This document shows, in pieces, positions 40,253 to 49,350 of a stretch of DNA of 64,000 bases. Under the pieces are notes generated by a model, which had not been told where the DNA came from, ran no database searches, and saw only the letters and a program-made list of their open reading frames with translations. The position numbers were made by a program, and so were the translations under genes. This DNA comes from Mycobacterium kansasii ATCC 12478 (GTDB lineage: Bacteria; Actinomycetota; Actinomycetes; Mycobacteriales; Mycobacteriaceae): assembly GCF_000157895.3 (NCBI RefSeq), contig NC_022663.1, positions 2,852,001 through 2,916,000 on the forward strand, given 5' to 3'. Each line of letters begins with the position of its first letter. Within the stretch, counting starts at the first letter, position 1.

Positions 40253-40688
40253 CGTCGTGCCGGTCGTGCCCGGGCCTGCAATACTCGACGTCGTAGCGTG
40301 CCCGCATCTCCGCTGGGGCAATAATCGCCCGGCACTTCCCCAATTCGCCTCAAGACTAGTTCGTTGAGCTCTGCCGCCGACGATGCCGTCAGCACAGAGA
40401 ATGTCAGCGCCGGGGTGCAGCCGCTTCGGAGCGAGAACGCAGCGGCAGGATCGTGAACCCCGACTCGTTGCGGCGCAAACCACCAGAGGAGATCAAATAC
40501 CCGCCGATGTCGTGGAGATATGCGCCAAACCGCGGGTGGTCATCGCCGCCGAATGCGACGGCGCCGAAATAGTCCAACAACACCAAATCGCCTAGCATTC
40601 AACATAACTCGTTATTCCACCACGTGTGGATTACACCGGACCGAAATCCACCGCTTTTGTGGAATTGTCCCACCGACGTTAGGGATCA
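40253..40688. other. Intergenic region with possible small minus-strand frame
   Basis: The 436-bp spacer holds one minus-strand frame at 40404-40598 (64 codons; starts MLGDLVLLDYFGAVAFGGDD) with a natural-looking composition but no family I recognise. It may be a gene remnant or chance. The last ~100 bp before 40689 presumably form the whiB promoter. Confidence 0.35.
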
Positions 40689-40694
40689 GTGAGC

Positions 40695-40967
40695 ATGAAT
40701 GCCCCCACGCCTGACATGTCCGATGAGGAATTGGGTGGTCAGCAATGGCATTTGTATGCCCTGTGCGCCCAGACCGACCCGGATACCTTTTTCCCCGATA
40801 AGGGCGGCAGTACTCGCAACGCCAAACGTATTTGCAACGTTTGCGAGGTCAAACGTCGATGCTTGGAGTACGCGCTGGCCAACGATGAGCGCTACGGCAT
40901 CTGGGGAGGATTGTCCGAACGCGATCGTCGCCGTCGAAAGAAGCGCGCAGCCGACGGCCGGTCATAG
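40695..40967 (+). CDS. WhiB-family iron-sulfur transcription factor
   Basis: The 90-residue protein has the four cluster Cys: LCAQTDPDTFFPDKGGST (Cys24) and RICNVCEVKRRCLEYAL (Cys47, Cys50, Cys56). The turn RYGIWGGLSERDRRRRKKRA carries the G[IV]WGG motif and the basic DNA-contacting tail. WhiB proteins bind a 4Fe-4S cluster and sigma factor and respond to redox or nitric oxide. ATG 40695 has AGGGA 9 nt upstream; GTG 40689 is too close to it. It is not clearly one of the numbered WhiB1-7. Confidence 0.88.
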   Translation: MNAPTPDMSDEELGGQQWHLYALCAQTDPDTFFPDKGGSTRNAKRICNVCEVKRRCLEYALANDERYGIWGGLSERDRRRRKKRAADGRS

Positions 40968-41047
40968 GAGCCACTGGCCGAACAGTCGAGCCCGAGCCAG
41001 CTCGCCGGCGGCGGCAGGAACGCCCCAACCTGATTGCCCAACGAGTT

Positions 41048-42070
41048 CTAAGCCGTCCCGCGCACCACAATCGTGTGCTCCTCGCGGGGCACCAACTCGC
41101 CGATAACGGGTGCGCCCGGAATCTCGCCCGCGATCAGCAGTCCGCCCGAGGTCTGCGCGTCGGCCAGCAGGAGCGCCTCCTGCTGGCTCACCGCCGACAG
41201 GTCGACGTGCGGGGCCACCCACGCGAGATTGCGCCGGGTGCCGCCGCTGACGTAGCCGGCGGCCAGGGCTGCGCGCGCGCCGTCCAGGTACGGCACCGCG
41301 GCCGAGTCGATCACCGCGGTCACCCCGCTGGCCCTGGCCAGCTTGTGCAAGTGCCCCAGCAACCCGAAACCGGTTACGTCCGTGGCACATTCGATGCCGG
41401 CCGCCAACGCGGCCGCCGCCGCTTCGGCGTTTAGCGTGGTCATCGCCGCCACGGCGTCCGCGAACCGCTCGCCGGTGGCTTTGTGCCGGCTGTTCAGGAC
41501 GCCGATCCCGAGCGGCTTGGTCAGCGACAGCGGGGTGCCCGGCTTGCCGGAATCGTTGCGCAGCAACCTGTTTGGGTCGGCGATTCCGGTGACCGCGAGC
41601 CCGTATTTGGGCTCGGGGTCGTCGACGCTGTGTCCACCTGCCAGATGGCAGCCCGCGAGCGAGCACACGTCCAGCCCGCCGCGCAGCGTCTCGGCGGCCA
41701 GCTCGAGGGGCAGCACATCGCGCGGCCACCCCAGCAGATTGACGGCGACCACCGGCCGCCCGCCCATCGCGTACACATCGGACAGCGCGTTGGCGGCGGC
41801 GATTCGGCCCCAGTCGTAGGGGTCGTCGACCACCGGGGTGAAAAAGTCGGTCGTCACTATCAAGGCCGTGCCGCCCTCGATCACCACCGCGGCGGCGTCG
41901 TCGCCGCTGTCCAGCCCGACCAGCAGCTCACCGGCCGGCTCGTGCGGCGCGGCTGCCCCCAACCGGCCCACCACGTCCTCCAGCTCGCCGGGCGGGATCT
42001 TGCACGCGCAGCCGCCACCGTGCGCGTACTGAGTCAATCGGTAGGGCATGGCGTCCATAATTGTCGCCAT
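41048..42070 (-). CDS. selD: Selenophosphate synthetase
   Basis: SelD makes selenophosphate from selenide and ATP for selenocysteine synthesis. The 340-residue protein has the N-terminal active site YAHGGGCACKIPPGELEDVV, with Cys in place of Sec in the catalytic position and the essential Lys. GLDSGDDAAAVVIEGGTALI follows, then DVYAMGGRPVVAVNLLGWPR, AGGHSVDDPEPKYGLAVTGI and DVTGFGLLGHLHKLARASGV. Start ATG 42070 gives a few residues before the conserved site; ATG 42058 or 42049 are equally good. It is divergent from tRNA-Sec, which starts only 7 bp beyond 42070. It forms a unit with tRNA-Sec, selA and selB. Confidence 0.93.
   Translation of the reverse strand: MATIMDAMPYRLTQYAHGGGCACKIPPGELEDVVGRLGAAAPHEPAGELLVGLDSGDDAAAVVIEGGTALIVTTDFFTPVVDDPYDWGRIAAANALSDVYAMGGRPVVAVNLLGWPRDVLPLELAAETLRGGLDVCSLAGCHLAGGHSVDDPEPKYGLAVTGIADPNRLLRNDSGKPGTPLSLTKPLGIGVLNSRHKATGERFADAVAAMTTLNAEAAAAALAAGIECATDVTGFGLLGHLHKLARASGVTAVIDSAAVPYLDGARAALAAGYVSGGTRRNLAWVAPHVDLSAVSQQEALLLADAQTSGGLLIAGEIPGAPVIGELVPREEHTIVVRGTA
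42056..42061 (+). promoter_or_regulatory. Possible -10 element for tRNA-Sec (inside selD 5' end)
   Basis: CATAAT at 42056-42061 lies 16 bp upstream of the mature tRNA 5' end at 42078 and resembles a SigA -10 element. No strong -35 is seen. If used, the tRNA promoter lies within the first codons of selD. Confidence 0.35.
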
Positions 42071-42077
42071 GGCCCAG

Positions 42078-42172
42078 GGAGGCGTCTCCGGTCTGGTGAC
42101 CGGCGCGGTCTTCAAAACCGTCGAGCGACAGATGCTGCCGCTGGCGGGTTCGATTCCCGTCCGCCTCCGCCA
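42078..42172 (+). tRNA. selC: tRNA-Sec (anticodon TCA)
   Basis: The 95-nt gene folds as a selenocysteine tRNA. The acceptor stem GGAGGCG (42078) pairs with CGCCTCC (42162), then discriminator G and encoded CCA. It has an extended D stem (CCGGT/ACCGG), an anticodon loop CTTCAAA with TCA that reads UGA, a long variable arm (AGCG...CGCT), and a T arm with GGTTCGATTCCC. Long acceptor/variable arms are typical of tRNA-Sec. It lies between divergent selD and downstream selA, which completes the decoding set. Confidence 0.95.
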
Positions 42173-42189
42173 CCTCCCCGGGTCCAGAC

Positions 42190-43479
42190 ATGAGTGATCC
42201 GAGACGACGCATTCCCCGCACCGACGCGCTGCTCGCCGATCCCCGTCTCGCCGAGGCGCAACAGGTGCTGGGCCGAACCCTGGTGAAATCGGTGATCGCG
42301 CAGGCTCAGCAGCGGGCCCGCGCCGGCCGGATCGATCCGGAGCGGGTGGCCGAGGACGCCGTCGCCGCACTCCCGGCCAGCGCAACCAGCATGCGGGCGA
42401 TCGTCAACGCCACCGGTGTCGTCGTGCACACCAACCTGGGCCGGGCACCGTTGTCGCAGGCCGCGGTGGATGCGATGGTCAGTGCCAGCGGCACCACCGA
42501 CGTCGAATTCGACCTGACAACCGGTCGTCGCGCGCGCCGCGGCCGGGGTGCGCTGGGCGCGCTGGCTCGGGCGGTGCCGACCGCCGGCGGGGTGCATGTG
42601 GTCAACAACAATGCCGCCGCGCTGCTGCTGACGGCGCTCACGCTCACCGGGGGCCAGAGCGGCAGGGAAATCGTGCTCAGCCGCGGCGAGCTGGTCGAGA
42701 TCGGCGACGGATTCCGCATTCCCGAGCTGCTGGCGTCCACCGGCGCGCGGCTGCGCGAGGTCGGCACCACCAACCGCACCAGCCTGCGCGACTACGCCGA
42801 GGCGATCGGGCCCGACACCGGGTTTGTGCTCAAGGTGCATCCGTCCAACTTCTGCGTCACCGGGTTCACCTCGGCGGTCAGTGTCGCGGAGCTGGCGCAG
42901 CTGGACGCGCCGCTGGTGGTCGACATCGGCTCCGGACTGCTGGCACCGCATCCGGTGCTGCCCGACGAACCGGACGCGACAACCACCCTGCGCGACGGCG
43001 CCAACCTGGTCACCGCCAGTGGCGACAAACTGCTCGGCGGCCCGCAGGCCGGCCTGCTGTTCGGTGACGCCGAGCTGATCGAGCGGCTGCGCCGGCACCC
43101 GGCCGCCAGAGCCCTGCGGGTGGACAAACTCACCCTAGCCGCGCTGGAAGCGACCGTGGCGGGTCCGCCACCCCCGGTAGCCCAGGCGCTGGCCGCGGAC
43201 GTAACGCAGCTGCGCACCCGCGCGGAACGGCTCGCCGAGCAGCTGCCCGGAGCCGAAGCGGTGGACTGCGTGGCGGCCGTCGGTGGCGGCGGGGCCCCGG
43301 GTGTGCGGCTGCCCAGCGCAGGGCTGAGCCTGCCCGAGTCCTACGCCGCAAAGCTGCGTACCGGCAGCCCGCCGATCGTCGGCCGGGTGGAGGGCGGCCG
43401 GTGCCTGCTGGATCTGCGCACGGTGGCACCGGAGGAGGACGACCTGCTGCTGGCGGCGGTGCGGGCATGTTCGTCATAG
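42190..43479 (+). CDS. selA: L-seryl-tRNA(Sec) selenium transferase
   Basis: SelA converts seryl-tRNA-Sec to selenocysteyl-tRNA with selenophosphate, using PLP. The 429-residue protein has an N-terminal domain (PRTDALLADPRLAEAQQVLG), then ATGVVVHTNLGRAPLSQAAV, VHVVNNNAAALLLTALTLTG, VGTTNRTSLRDYAEAI, SNFCVTGF and VTASGDKLLGGPQAGLLFGD, in which Lys of SGDKLLGG forms the PLP Schiff base. It starts 17 bp after tRNA-Sec. Its 3' end overlaps selB by 13 bp, implying coupled translation. Confidence 0.95.
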   Translation: MSDPRRRIPRTDALLADPRLAEAQQVLGRTLVKSVIAQAQQRARAGRIDPERVAEDAVAALPASATSMRAIVNATGVVVHTNLGRAPLSQAAVDAMVSASGTTDVEFDLTTGRRARRGRGALGALARAVPTAGGVHVVNNNAAALLLTALTLTGGQSGREIVLSRGELVEIGDGFRIPELLASTGARLREVGTTNRTSLRDYAEAIGPDTGFVLKVHPSNFCVTGFTSAVSVAELAQLDAPLVVDIGSGLLAPHPVLPDEPDATTTLRDGANLVTASGDKLLGGPQAGLLFGDAELIERLRRHPAARALRVDKLTLAALEATVAGPPPPVAQALAADVTQLRTRAERLAEQLPGAEAVDCVAAVGGGGAPGVRLPSAGLSLPESYAAKLRTGSPPIVGRVEGGRCLLDLRTVAPEEDDLLLAAVRACSS

Positions 43480-45146
43480 CCACCGCGGGACACGTCGACC
43501 ACGGCAAGTCGACGCTGGTCCATCGGCTCACCGGGATGTGGCCGGACCGCCTGGCCGAAGAGCAGCGCCGGGGCCTGACCATCGACCTGGGCTTCGCCTG
43601 GACCGACGTCGACGGACGCCGGCTGGCGTTCGTCGACGTGCCGGGCCATGAACGGTTCGTTCCCACGATGCTGGCCGGCGTGGGCCCGGTTCCGGCCGTC
43701 ATGTTCGTGGTCGCCGCCACCGAGGGCTGGATGCCGCAGTCCGACGAGCACCTTGCGGCGTTGGACGCGCTGCGGGTTAGGCATGTGCTGGTCGTCGTCA
43801 GCAAGGCAGATCTGGCGGACCCGGCTCCCGCCATCGCGCAGGTGCGCCAGCGGTTGGCTGGCGCGCCGGTCGTACTCGGCACCGACCTCGATCAGGTCCG
43901 CAGCGGCCTCCTGACACTGGTGCAACGGCTGCCGCAGCCGGACCGCGACGGCGACGTGCGGCTGTGGGTCGACCGCTGCTTCACCGTGCGCGGCGCGGGC
44001 ACCGTCGTCACCGGGACGCTGAGTGCCGGCACCATCCGGGTGGGCGACGAACTCGAGCACGCCGGACGGCGCGTCACCGTCCGCGGCCTGCAGTCGCTGG
44101 GCCGCGCCGTCGACGAGGTGGCCGCGGTGGCGCGGGTGGCGCTGAACCTGCGGGGGGTGGACCGCCGGCAGCTGGCCCGCGGCGACACCGTTCGGACGCC
44201 GGGTGCCTGGCTGGATACCGCGGAGATCGACGTGGCCCTGTGGTCGGCGGGCCCGCTGCACCGCCAGCTGGTGCTGCACATCGGGTCGGCGGCGGTGCCG
44301 GTGCAGGTGCGCGCGCTGGGGACGGCCGGGGCCCGGCTGCGGCTGGCCGGGCCGTTGCCGCTGCGGGTCGGCGACGTCGGGTTGCTGCGCGATCCCGGGG
44401 AACACCGGATCGCGGCCGGGATCGAGGTGCTCGATGTGCGGCCGCCGGAGTTGCGCCGCCGCGGTGCGGCGCGGGCCCGGGGCGAGGAGCTGGCGACCGG
44501 CCGGGTGCGTCCGCCTGACTGCGCACCCGCGGCGCAGTTACGCGCGATGGGGCTGCGGGCTACCGGCCACCGCGTGGGGGATTGGGTGGTGGATCCGCAG
44601 TGGTGGGCCGGGCGACGCGAGCTTGCGGTCATGACGGTGCAGCGCTGGGCGGCCGAGCACGACATTGCGGCGGGCATGCCGCTGGAGGCGCTGCGACAGC
44701 GGGTGGGGCTGCCGACCGCCGAACTGGTGTCCGAGCTGCTCGACGGCACCGGCCTGGAAGTGGCCGACGGCCTGGTCCGGTCGCCCGGTGCGGGCCTGCC
44801 CCCGCGCGTCGATAAGGCGGTGCGCACGGTGGAGGAATGGCTGGCCGCCGAGCCGTTCCGGGCGCCGGAGGCCGACGAATTAGCCGAGTTACGGCTAGGC
44901 GCAAGGGAACTCGCCGCGGCGGTGCGCGCCGGCCGGCTTACCCGGGTTGGCGACGGCGTCGTGCTCGGACCCGACGCGTTCGCGCGGGCGGCCGCCATCC
45001 TGGCGGCACTGCCGCAGCCGTTCACCGTGAGCGACGCCCGGCGCGCCCTGGGCACCACGCGCCGGGTGGCGGTCCCGTTGCTCGAACAGCTTGACGCGCT
45101 GAGGATTACCCGCCGCGATGCGGACGGCACCAGGACGGTGCTGTGA
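43467..45146 (+). CDS. selB: Selenocysteine-specific elongation factor
   Basis: SelB carries selenocysteyl-tRNA to the UGA marked by a SECIS hairpin. The 559-residue protein begins with the GTPase domain MFVIATAGHVDHGKSTLVHR (G1), then the switch residues EEQRRGLTIDLGFAW, DVPGHERFVPTML (G3) and VVVSKADLADPAP (NKxD-like G4 with SKAD). Beta-barrel domains follow (CFTVRGAGTVVTGTLSAGTI). Residues about 340-559 contain several winged-helix repeats for SECIS RNA binding (TVEEWLAAEPFRAPEADELA, AALPQPFTVSDARRALGTT). ATG 43467 is internal to selA's end. The formate dehydrogenase gene begins just downstream. Confidence 0.95.
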   Translation: MFVIATAGHVDHGKSTLVHRLTGMWPDRLAEEQRRGLTIDLGFAWTDVDGRRLAFVDVPGHERFVPTMLAGVGPVPAVMFVVAATEGWMPQSDEHLAALDALRVRHVLVVVSKADLADPAPAIAQVRQRLAGAPVVLGTDLDQVRSGLLTLVQRLPQPDRDGDVRLWVDRCFTVRGAGTVVTGTLSAGTIRVGDELEHAGRRVTVRGLQSLGRAVDEVAAVARVALNLRGVDRRQLARGDTVRTPGAWLDTAEIDVALWSAGPLHRQLVLHIGSAAVPVQVRALGTAGARLRLAGPLPLRVGDVGLLRDPGEHRIAAGIEVLDVRPPELRRRGAARARGEELATGRVRPPDCAPAAQLRAMGLRATGHRVGDWVVDPQWWAGRRELAVMTVQRWAAEHDIAAGMPLEALRQRVGLPTAELVSELLDGTGLEVADGLVRSPGAGLPPRVDKAVRTVEEWLAAEPFRAPEADELAELRLGARELAAAVRAGRLTRVGDGVVLGPDAFARAAAILAALPQPFTVSDARRALGTTRRVAVPLLEQLDALRITRRDADGTRTVL

Positions 45147-45214
45147 GCACACCGGGCGCGCCAAGTCCGCGGGTCCGGTTGCTGCTCACCTATGTCACGG
45201 GGTTTGATCAAACA

Positions 45215-48200
45215 ATGGACCCGGAAAGCAAGCTCGCGAAGTTGATCCAGTCGTGGCCGGTCTACCGCCAGCTCACCGGGTCCGACCCGCTGGGCCGCGG
45301 CAAGGCCGCACAGTCGGCTCGCTCGGTCGCGCTGACGCCACGCACCGCCGAGGCCGACCACATCGCGCACTCGGTGTGTCCGTTCTGCGCGGTGGGCTGC
45401 GCCCAGAAGGTGTACGTCAAAGACGAGAAGGTCATCCAGATCGAGGGCAATCCGGATAGCCCCATTTCCCGAGGACGCTTGTGCCCCAAGGGATCTGCCA
45501 GCACCCAGCTGGTCACCGGGCCGCAGCGCGAAACCGTCGTGCGCTACCGCGCCCCCTACGCCACCGAGTGGCAGGAACTCGACCTGGACACCGCGATGGA
45601 CATGGTCGCCGACCGGGTGCTCGACGCCCGTCGCAAGGGCTGGCAGGACTTCGACGCCGACCGCAACACGCTGCGCCGCACCATGGGCATCGCCAGCCTC
45701 GGCGGCGCCACCCTGGACAATGAAGAGAACTACCTGATCAAGAAGCTCTTCACGGCCCTGGGCGCGCTGCAGATCGAGAATCAGGCCCGTATTTGACACA
45801 GCGCCACGGTTCCCGGTCTGGGAGCCTCCTTCGGTCGCGGCGGAGCGACGGACTACCAGCAGGACCTGGTCAACTCCGACTTCATCGTCATCATGGGCTC
45901 GAACATGGCCGAGGCCCATCCGGTCGGGTTCCAGTGGGTGATCGAAGCCAAGGCCCGCGGCACCGAGGTCATCCACATCGACCCGCGGTTCACCCGCACC
46001 AGCGCCCTGGCCGACCGCCATGTGGCGTTGCGCGCCGGCAGTGACATCGCGTTCCTCGGCGGGGTGATCAACTACATCCTGTCCAACGGGCTGGACTTCC
46101 GCGAATACGTCACGGCCTACACCAACGCCTCGTTCCTGGTCGACGAAAACTACCGGGACACCGAGGATCTCGACGGTCTGTTCAGCGGCTACGATCCCGA
46201 CACCGCCTCGTACGACCCGGCGACCTGGCATTACGAGTCGACACATCACGGCGGTCGCGGCGGGGCCGACGACAAACAGCGCGCCGCGCCCGATCAGCTC
46301 GGCTCCGGCGGGCCGGCGGTGGAGGGTGGTGCCGGTCCGATCCCGGCCGACCCGACGCTGCAGCATCCGCGCTGCGTCTACCAGATCCTCAAGCGGCACT
46401 ACGCCCGCTACACCCCGGAGATGGTGGAGCGGGTCTGCGGCGTGCCGGCCGACACCTTCCTACAGGTCGCGCGGGCATGGACGGAAAATTCCGGCCGGGA
46501 GCGCACCACGGCGCTGGTGTACAGCGTGGGCTGGACCCAGCACACCATGGGCGCGCAGTTCATCCGCGCCGGCTCGATCATCCAGCTGCTGCTGGGCAAC
46601 ATCGGCCGGCCCGGCGGCGGGGTGTTCGCGCTCCGCGGGCATGCCAGTATCCAGGGCTCCACGGATGTGCCGACACTGTTCAACCTGCTGCCCGGTTACC
46701 TGGCCATGCCGCACGCCGGCCAGGCCACCCTGGCCGACTACCTCGACCGGATCAAGAGCCAGAATCAGAAGGGCTTCTGGCACAACGCCGACGCCTATAT
46801 GGTGTCGCTGCTCAAGGAGTACTGGGGCGAGCACGCCACCGCCGACAACGACTACTGCTTCGACTATCTGCCGCGGATCAACGGCGACCACGGCACCTAC
46901 CGCACCGTCATGGACATGGTCGACGGGACGGTGTTCGGCTACTTCCTGCTGGGCCAGAACCCGGCTGTCGGGTCGGCCCACGGACGGCTGCAGCGGCTCG
47001 GCATGGCCAACCTGGACTGGCTGGTGGTACGCGACCTGGTGATGATCGAAAGCGCCACCTTCTGGAAGGACGCCCCCGAGGTCGAGACCGGTGAGATCAC
47101 CCCGCAGACTTGCCGGACGGAGGTGTTCTTCTTCCCGGCGGCCTCACATGTGGAGAAGGCCGGCACGTTCACCCAGACCCAACGGATGCTGCAGTGGCGG
47201 GAGAAGGCCGTCGACCCGCCCGGTGACGCCCGCTCGGAGCTGTGGTTCTTCTACCACCTGGGCCGGCGGCTGCGGGACAAGCTGGGCGGCTCGACCGACG
47301 AGCGCGACCGGCCGCTGCTGGACCTGTTCTGGGACTACGCGATGGAGGGTGACGAGCCTTCGGGTGAGGACGTGTTGCGCCGCATCAACGGCATCGACCT
47401 GACGACCGGCCGGGCAGGCCGGGCCCTCAATGGCTATACCGAGTTGAAGGCCGACGGCAGTACCGCCTGCGGCTGCTGGATTTACAGCGGTGTGTACGCC
47501 GACGAGGTCAACCAGGCGGCCCGGCGGGACACCTCGCAGTGGGGCTGGACCTGGCCCCTGAACCGCCGGGTGCTCTACAACCGGGCGTCGGCCGACCCCC
47601 GGGGGCGGCCGTGGAGCGAGCGCAAGAAGCTCATCTGGTGGGACGAAACCAAGGGCGCCAAGGGCGAGTGGACGGGTCTCGATGTGCCCGATTTCGAGAA
47701 GACCAAGCCGCCGGACTACCGCCCGCCCGAAGGCGCGGTGGGTGTCGAGGCGTTGCGCGGCGACGACGCGTTCGTCATGCAGGCCGACGGCAAGGCCTGG
47801 CTGTTCGCGCCCAGCGGCCTGGCCGACGGTCCGCTGCCTACCCATTACGAACCGCACGAGTCCCCGGTGCGCAATGCGCTGTACAAGCAGCAGGGCAACC
47901 CAACTCGAATCGTCTACGGCCGCAACGACAATCCGTCGAACCCGGCGCCGCCGGAGGCCCACGGTGAGGTGTTCCCGTTCGTCTTCACCGCCGCACGGCT
48001 GACCGAGCACCACACGGCGGGCGGGATGAGCCGTCAGCTGCCCTACCTGTCGGAGCTGCAGCCCGCGTTATTCGTCGAGGTGTCACCGGAATTGGCGCGC
48101 ATCCGAGGGCTCACGCATATGGACTGGGCCCATGTGGTCACCAGCCGCACCGCGGTGGATGCGAGGGTGCTGGTGACCGAGCGGATGAAGCCACTTCGTA

Positions 48201-48472
48201 TCGAAGACCATGTGGTGCAACAGATTTGGATGCCCTACCACTGGGGTTACAGCGGGCTGGTCGACGGCGACGTGGTCAACGACCTGTTCGGGGTGGTGTT
48301 GGACCCCAATGTCTTCATCCAGGAGAGCAAGGTCTGCACCTGTGACGTCCAACCGGGACGACGGCCCCGCGGACCGGAGCTGCTGGCCTACATCGCCGAA
48401 TACCGCCGCCGGGCCGGCGTCACCCCGGCGACCGGCACCCGACTGGACACCCATAGCGAGGAAACACCTTGA
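45215..48472 (+). CDS. fdhA: Selenocysteine-containing formate dehydrogenase alpha subunit
   Basis: This 1085-residue molybdenum/tungsten enzyme would oxidise formate to CO2. Cys55, 58, 62 and 90 (SVCPFCAVGC...LCPKG) bind a 4Fe-4S cluster. TGA 45794-45796 is codon 194 in QARI-Sec-HSATVPGLG, the family's selenocysteine ligand to molybdenum. The frame stays open and conserved on both sides of it. The MGD-binding domains are visible (MGSNMAEAHPVGFQW, NIGRPGGGVFALRGHASIQG, HHTAGGMSRQLPYLSEL). No Tat signal is present from ATG 45215, nor from the possible GTG 45143, so the enzyme is probably cytoplasmic-facing. It is followed by its electron-transfer and membrane subunits. Confidence 0.95.
45794..45835 (+). 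promoter_or_regulatory. Bacterial SECIS hairpin after the in-frame TGA
   Basis: Eleven bases after TGA, GGTTCCC (45808-45814) pairs with GGGAGCC (45820-45826), one wobble pair included, around the 5-nt loop GGTCT. The loop and stem position match the E. coli fdhF element, where GGUCU is the SelB-binding apex. This supports recoding rather than termination. Confidence 0.85.
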
Positions 48473-49350
48473 ACCGCAACAGTTTCTATGGTCCGCTGAG
48501 TGATCCGGCCGGCGATGCCGGGCATGAGGAGCACCCAGCACGAGTCGGGTTCTTCACCGACACCTCGGTGTGCATCGGCTGTAAGGCCTGCGAGGTGGCC
48601 TGCAAGGAGTGGAACCGGGTGCCCGACGACGGCTTCGACCTGCTGGGAATGTCGTTCGACAACACCGGCATGCTCAGCGCCAACACCTGGCGGCACGTCG
48701 CGTTCATCGAGCAACCGCCTACCGATCTCGGCATCCCGAAGTTCGAGCGCCCCGGGGCCGTGTCGGATCCGGAGTCGCGCAGCGACTTTCGCTGGCTGAT
48801 GAGCTCCGACGTGTGTAAGCACTGCACGCATGCCGGGTGTCTGGACGTGTGCCCGACGGGTGCGTTGTTCCGCACCGAGTTTGGCACCGTGGTTGTGCAG
48901 CAAGACATTTGCAACGGCTGCGGGTATTGCGTGTCCGGCTGCCCATACGGGGTGATCGACCGCCGCGAGGGCGACGGGCGGGCGTGGAAGTGCACGCTGT
49001 GCTACGACCGGCTGCACGATGGGCTGGAACCGGCGTGCGCCAAGGCCTGCCCCACCGACTCCATCCAGTTCGGGCCGCTCGACGAACTGCGTGAGCGCGC
49101 CGCCCGCCGGGTCGAGCAACTGCATGAGCGCGGCGTAACCGGGGCGCGGTTGTACGGTCACGATCCTGACGACGGCGTGGGCGGCGACGGCGCGTTCTTC
49201 CTGCTCTTGGACCAGCCCGAGGTCTACGGATTGCCGCCGGATCCGGTGGTGCCCACCCGGGACCTGCCGGCCATGTGGCGCTACGCCGGGATGGCCGCGT
49301 CGGCGCTGGTCGCCGCCGCGGTGTCGGCGTTCGTCGGGAGCCGGCTATGA
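48469..49350 (+). CDS. Formate dehydrogenase iron-sulfur subunit
   Basis: The 293-residue protein binds four 4Fe-4S clusters: CIGCKACEVACKEWN, CKHCTHAGCLDVCPTGALF, CNGCGYCVSGCPYGVID and CTLCYDRLHDGLEPACAKACP. It passes electrons from the alpha subunit to the membrane subunit. A C-terminal hydrophobic segment, RYAGMAASALVAAAVSAFVG, would anchor it in the membrane. TTG 48469 overlaps the alpha-subunit stop by 4 bp, and the stop overlaps the next ATG by 4 bp, so all three subunits are coupled. Confidence 0.93.
   Translation: MNRNSFYGPLSDPAGDAGHEEHPARVGFFTDTSVCIGCKACEVACKEWNRVPDDGFDLLGMSFDNTGMLSANTWRHVAFIEQPPTDLGIPKFERPGAVSDPESRSDFRWLMSSDVCKHCTHAGCLDVCPTGALFRTEFGTVVVQQDICNGCGYCVSGCPYGVIDRREGDGRAWKCTLCYDRLHDGLEPACAKACPTDSIQFGPLDELRERAARRVEQLHERGVTGARLYGHDPDDGVGGDGAFFLLLDQPEVYGLPPDPVVPTRDLPAMWRYAGMAASALVAAAVSAFVGSRL

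Noticed and set aside
42112..43098. 328-codon minus-strand frame opposite selA
   Set aside because: Antisense shadow with no conserved motif, and it would also run through the tRNA-Sec gene.
45794..45796. TGA as a nonsense mutation making fdhA a pseudogene
   Set aside because: Homology continues in frame, the codon is at the known Sec position, a SECIS hairpin follows, and all sel genes are adjacent.
43892..46399. 835-codon minus-strand frame over selB and fdhA
   Set aside because: It is antisense to two clearly conserved genes and is a product of high GC.
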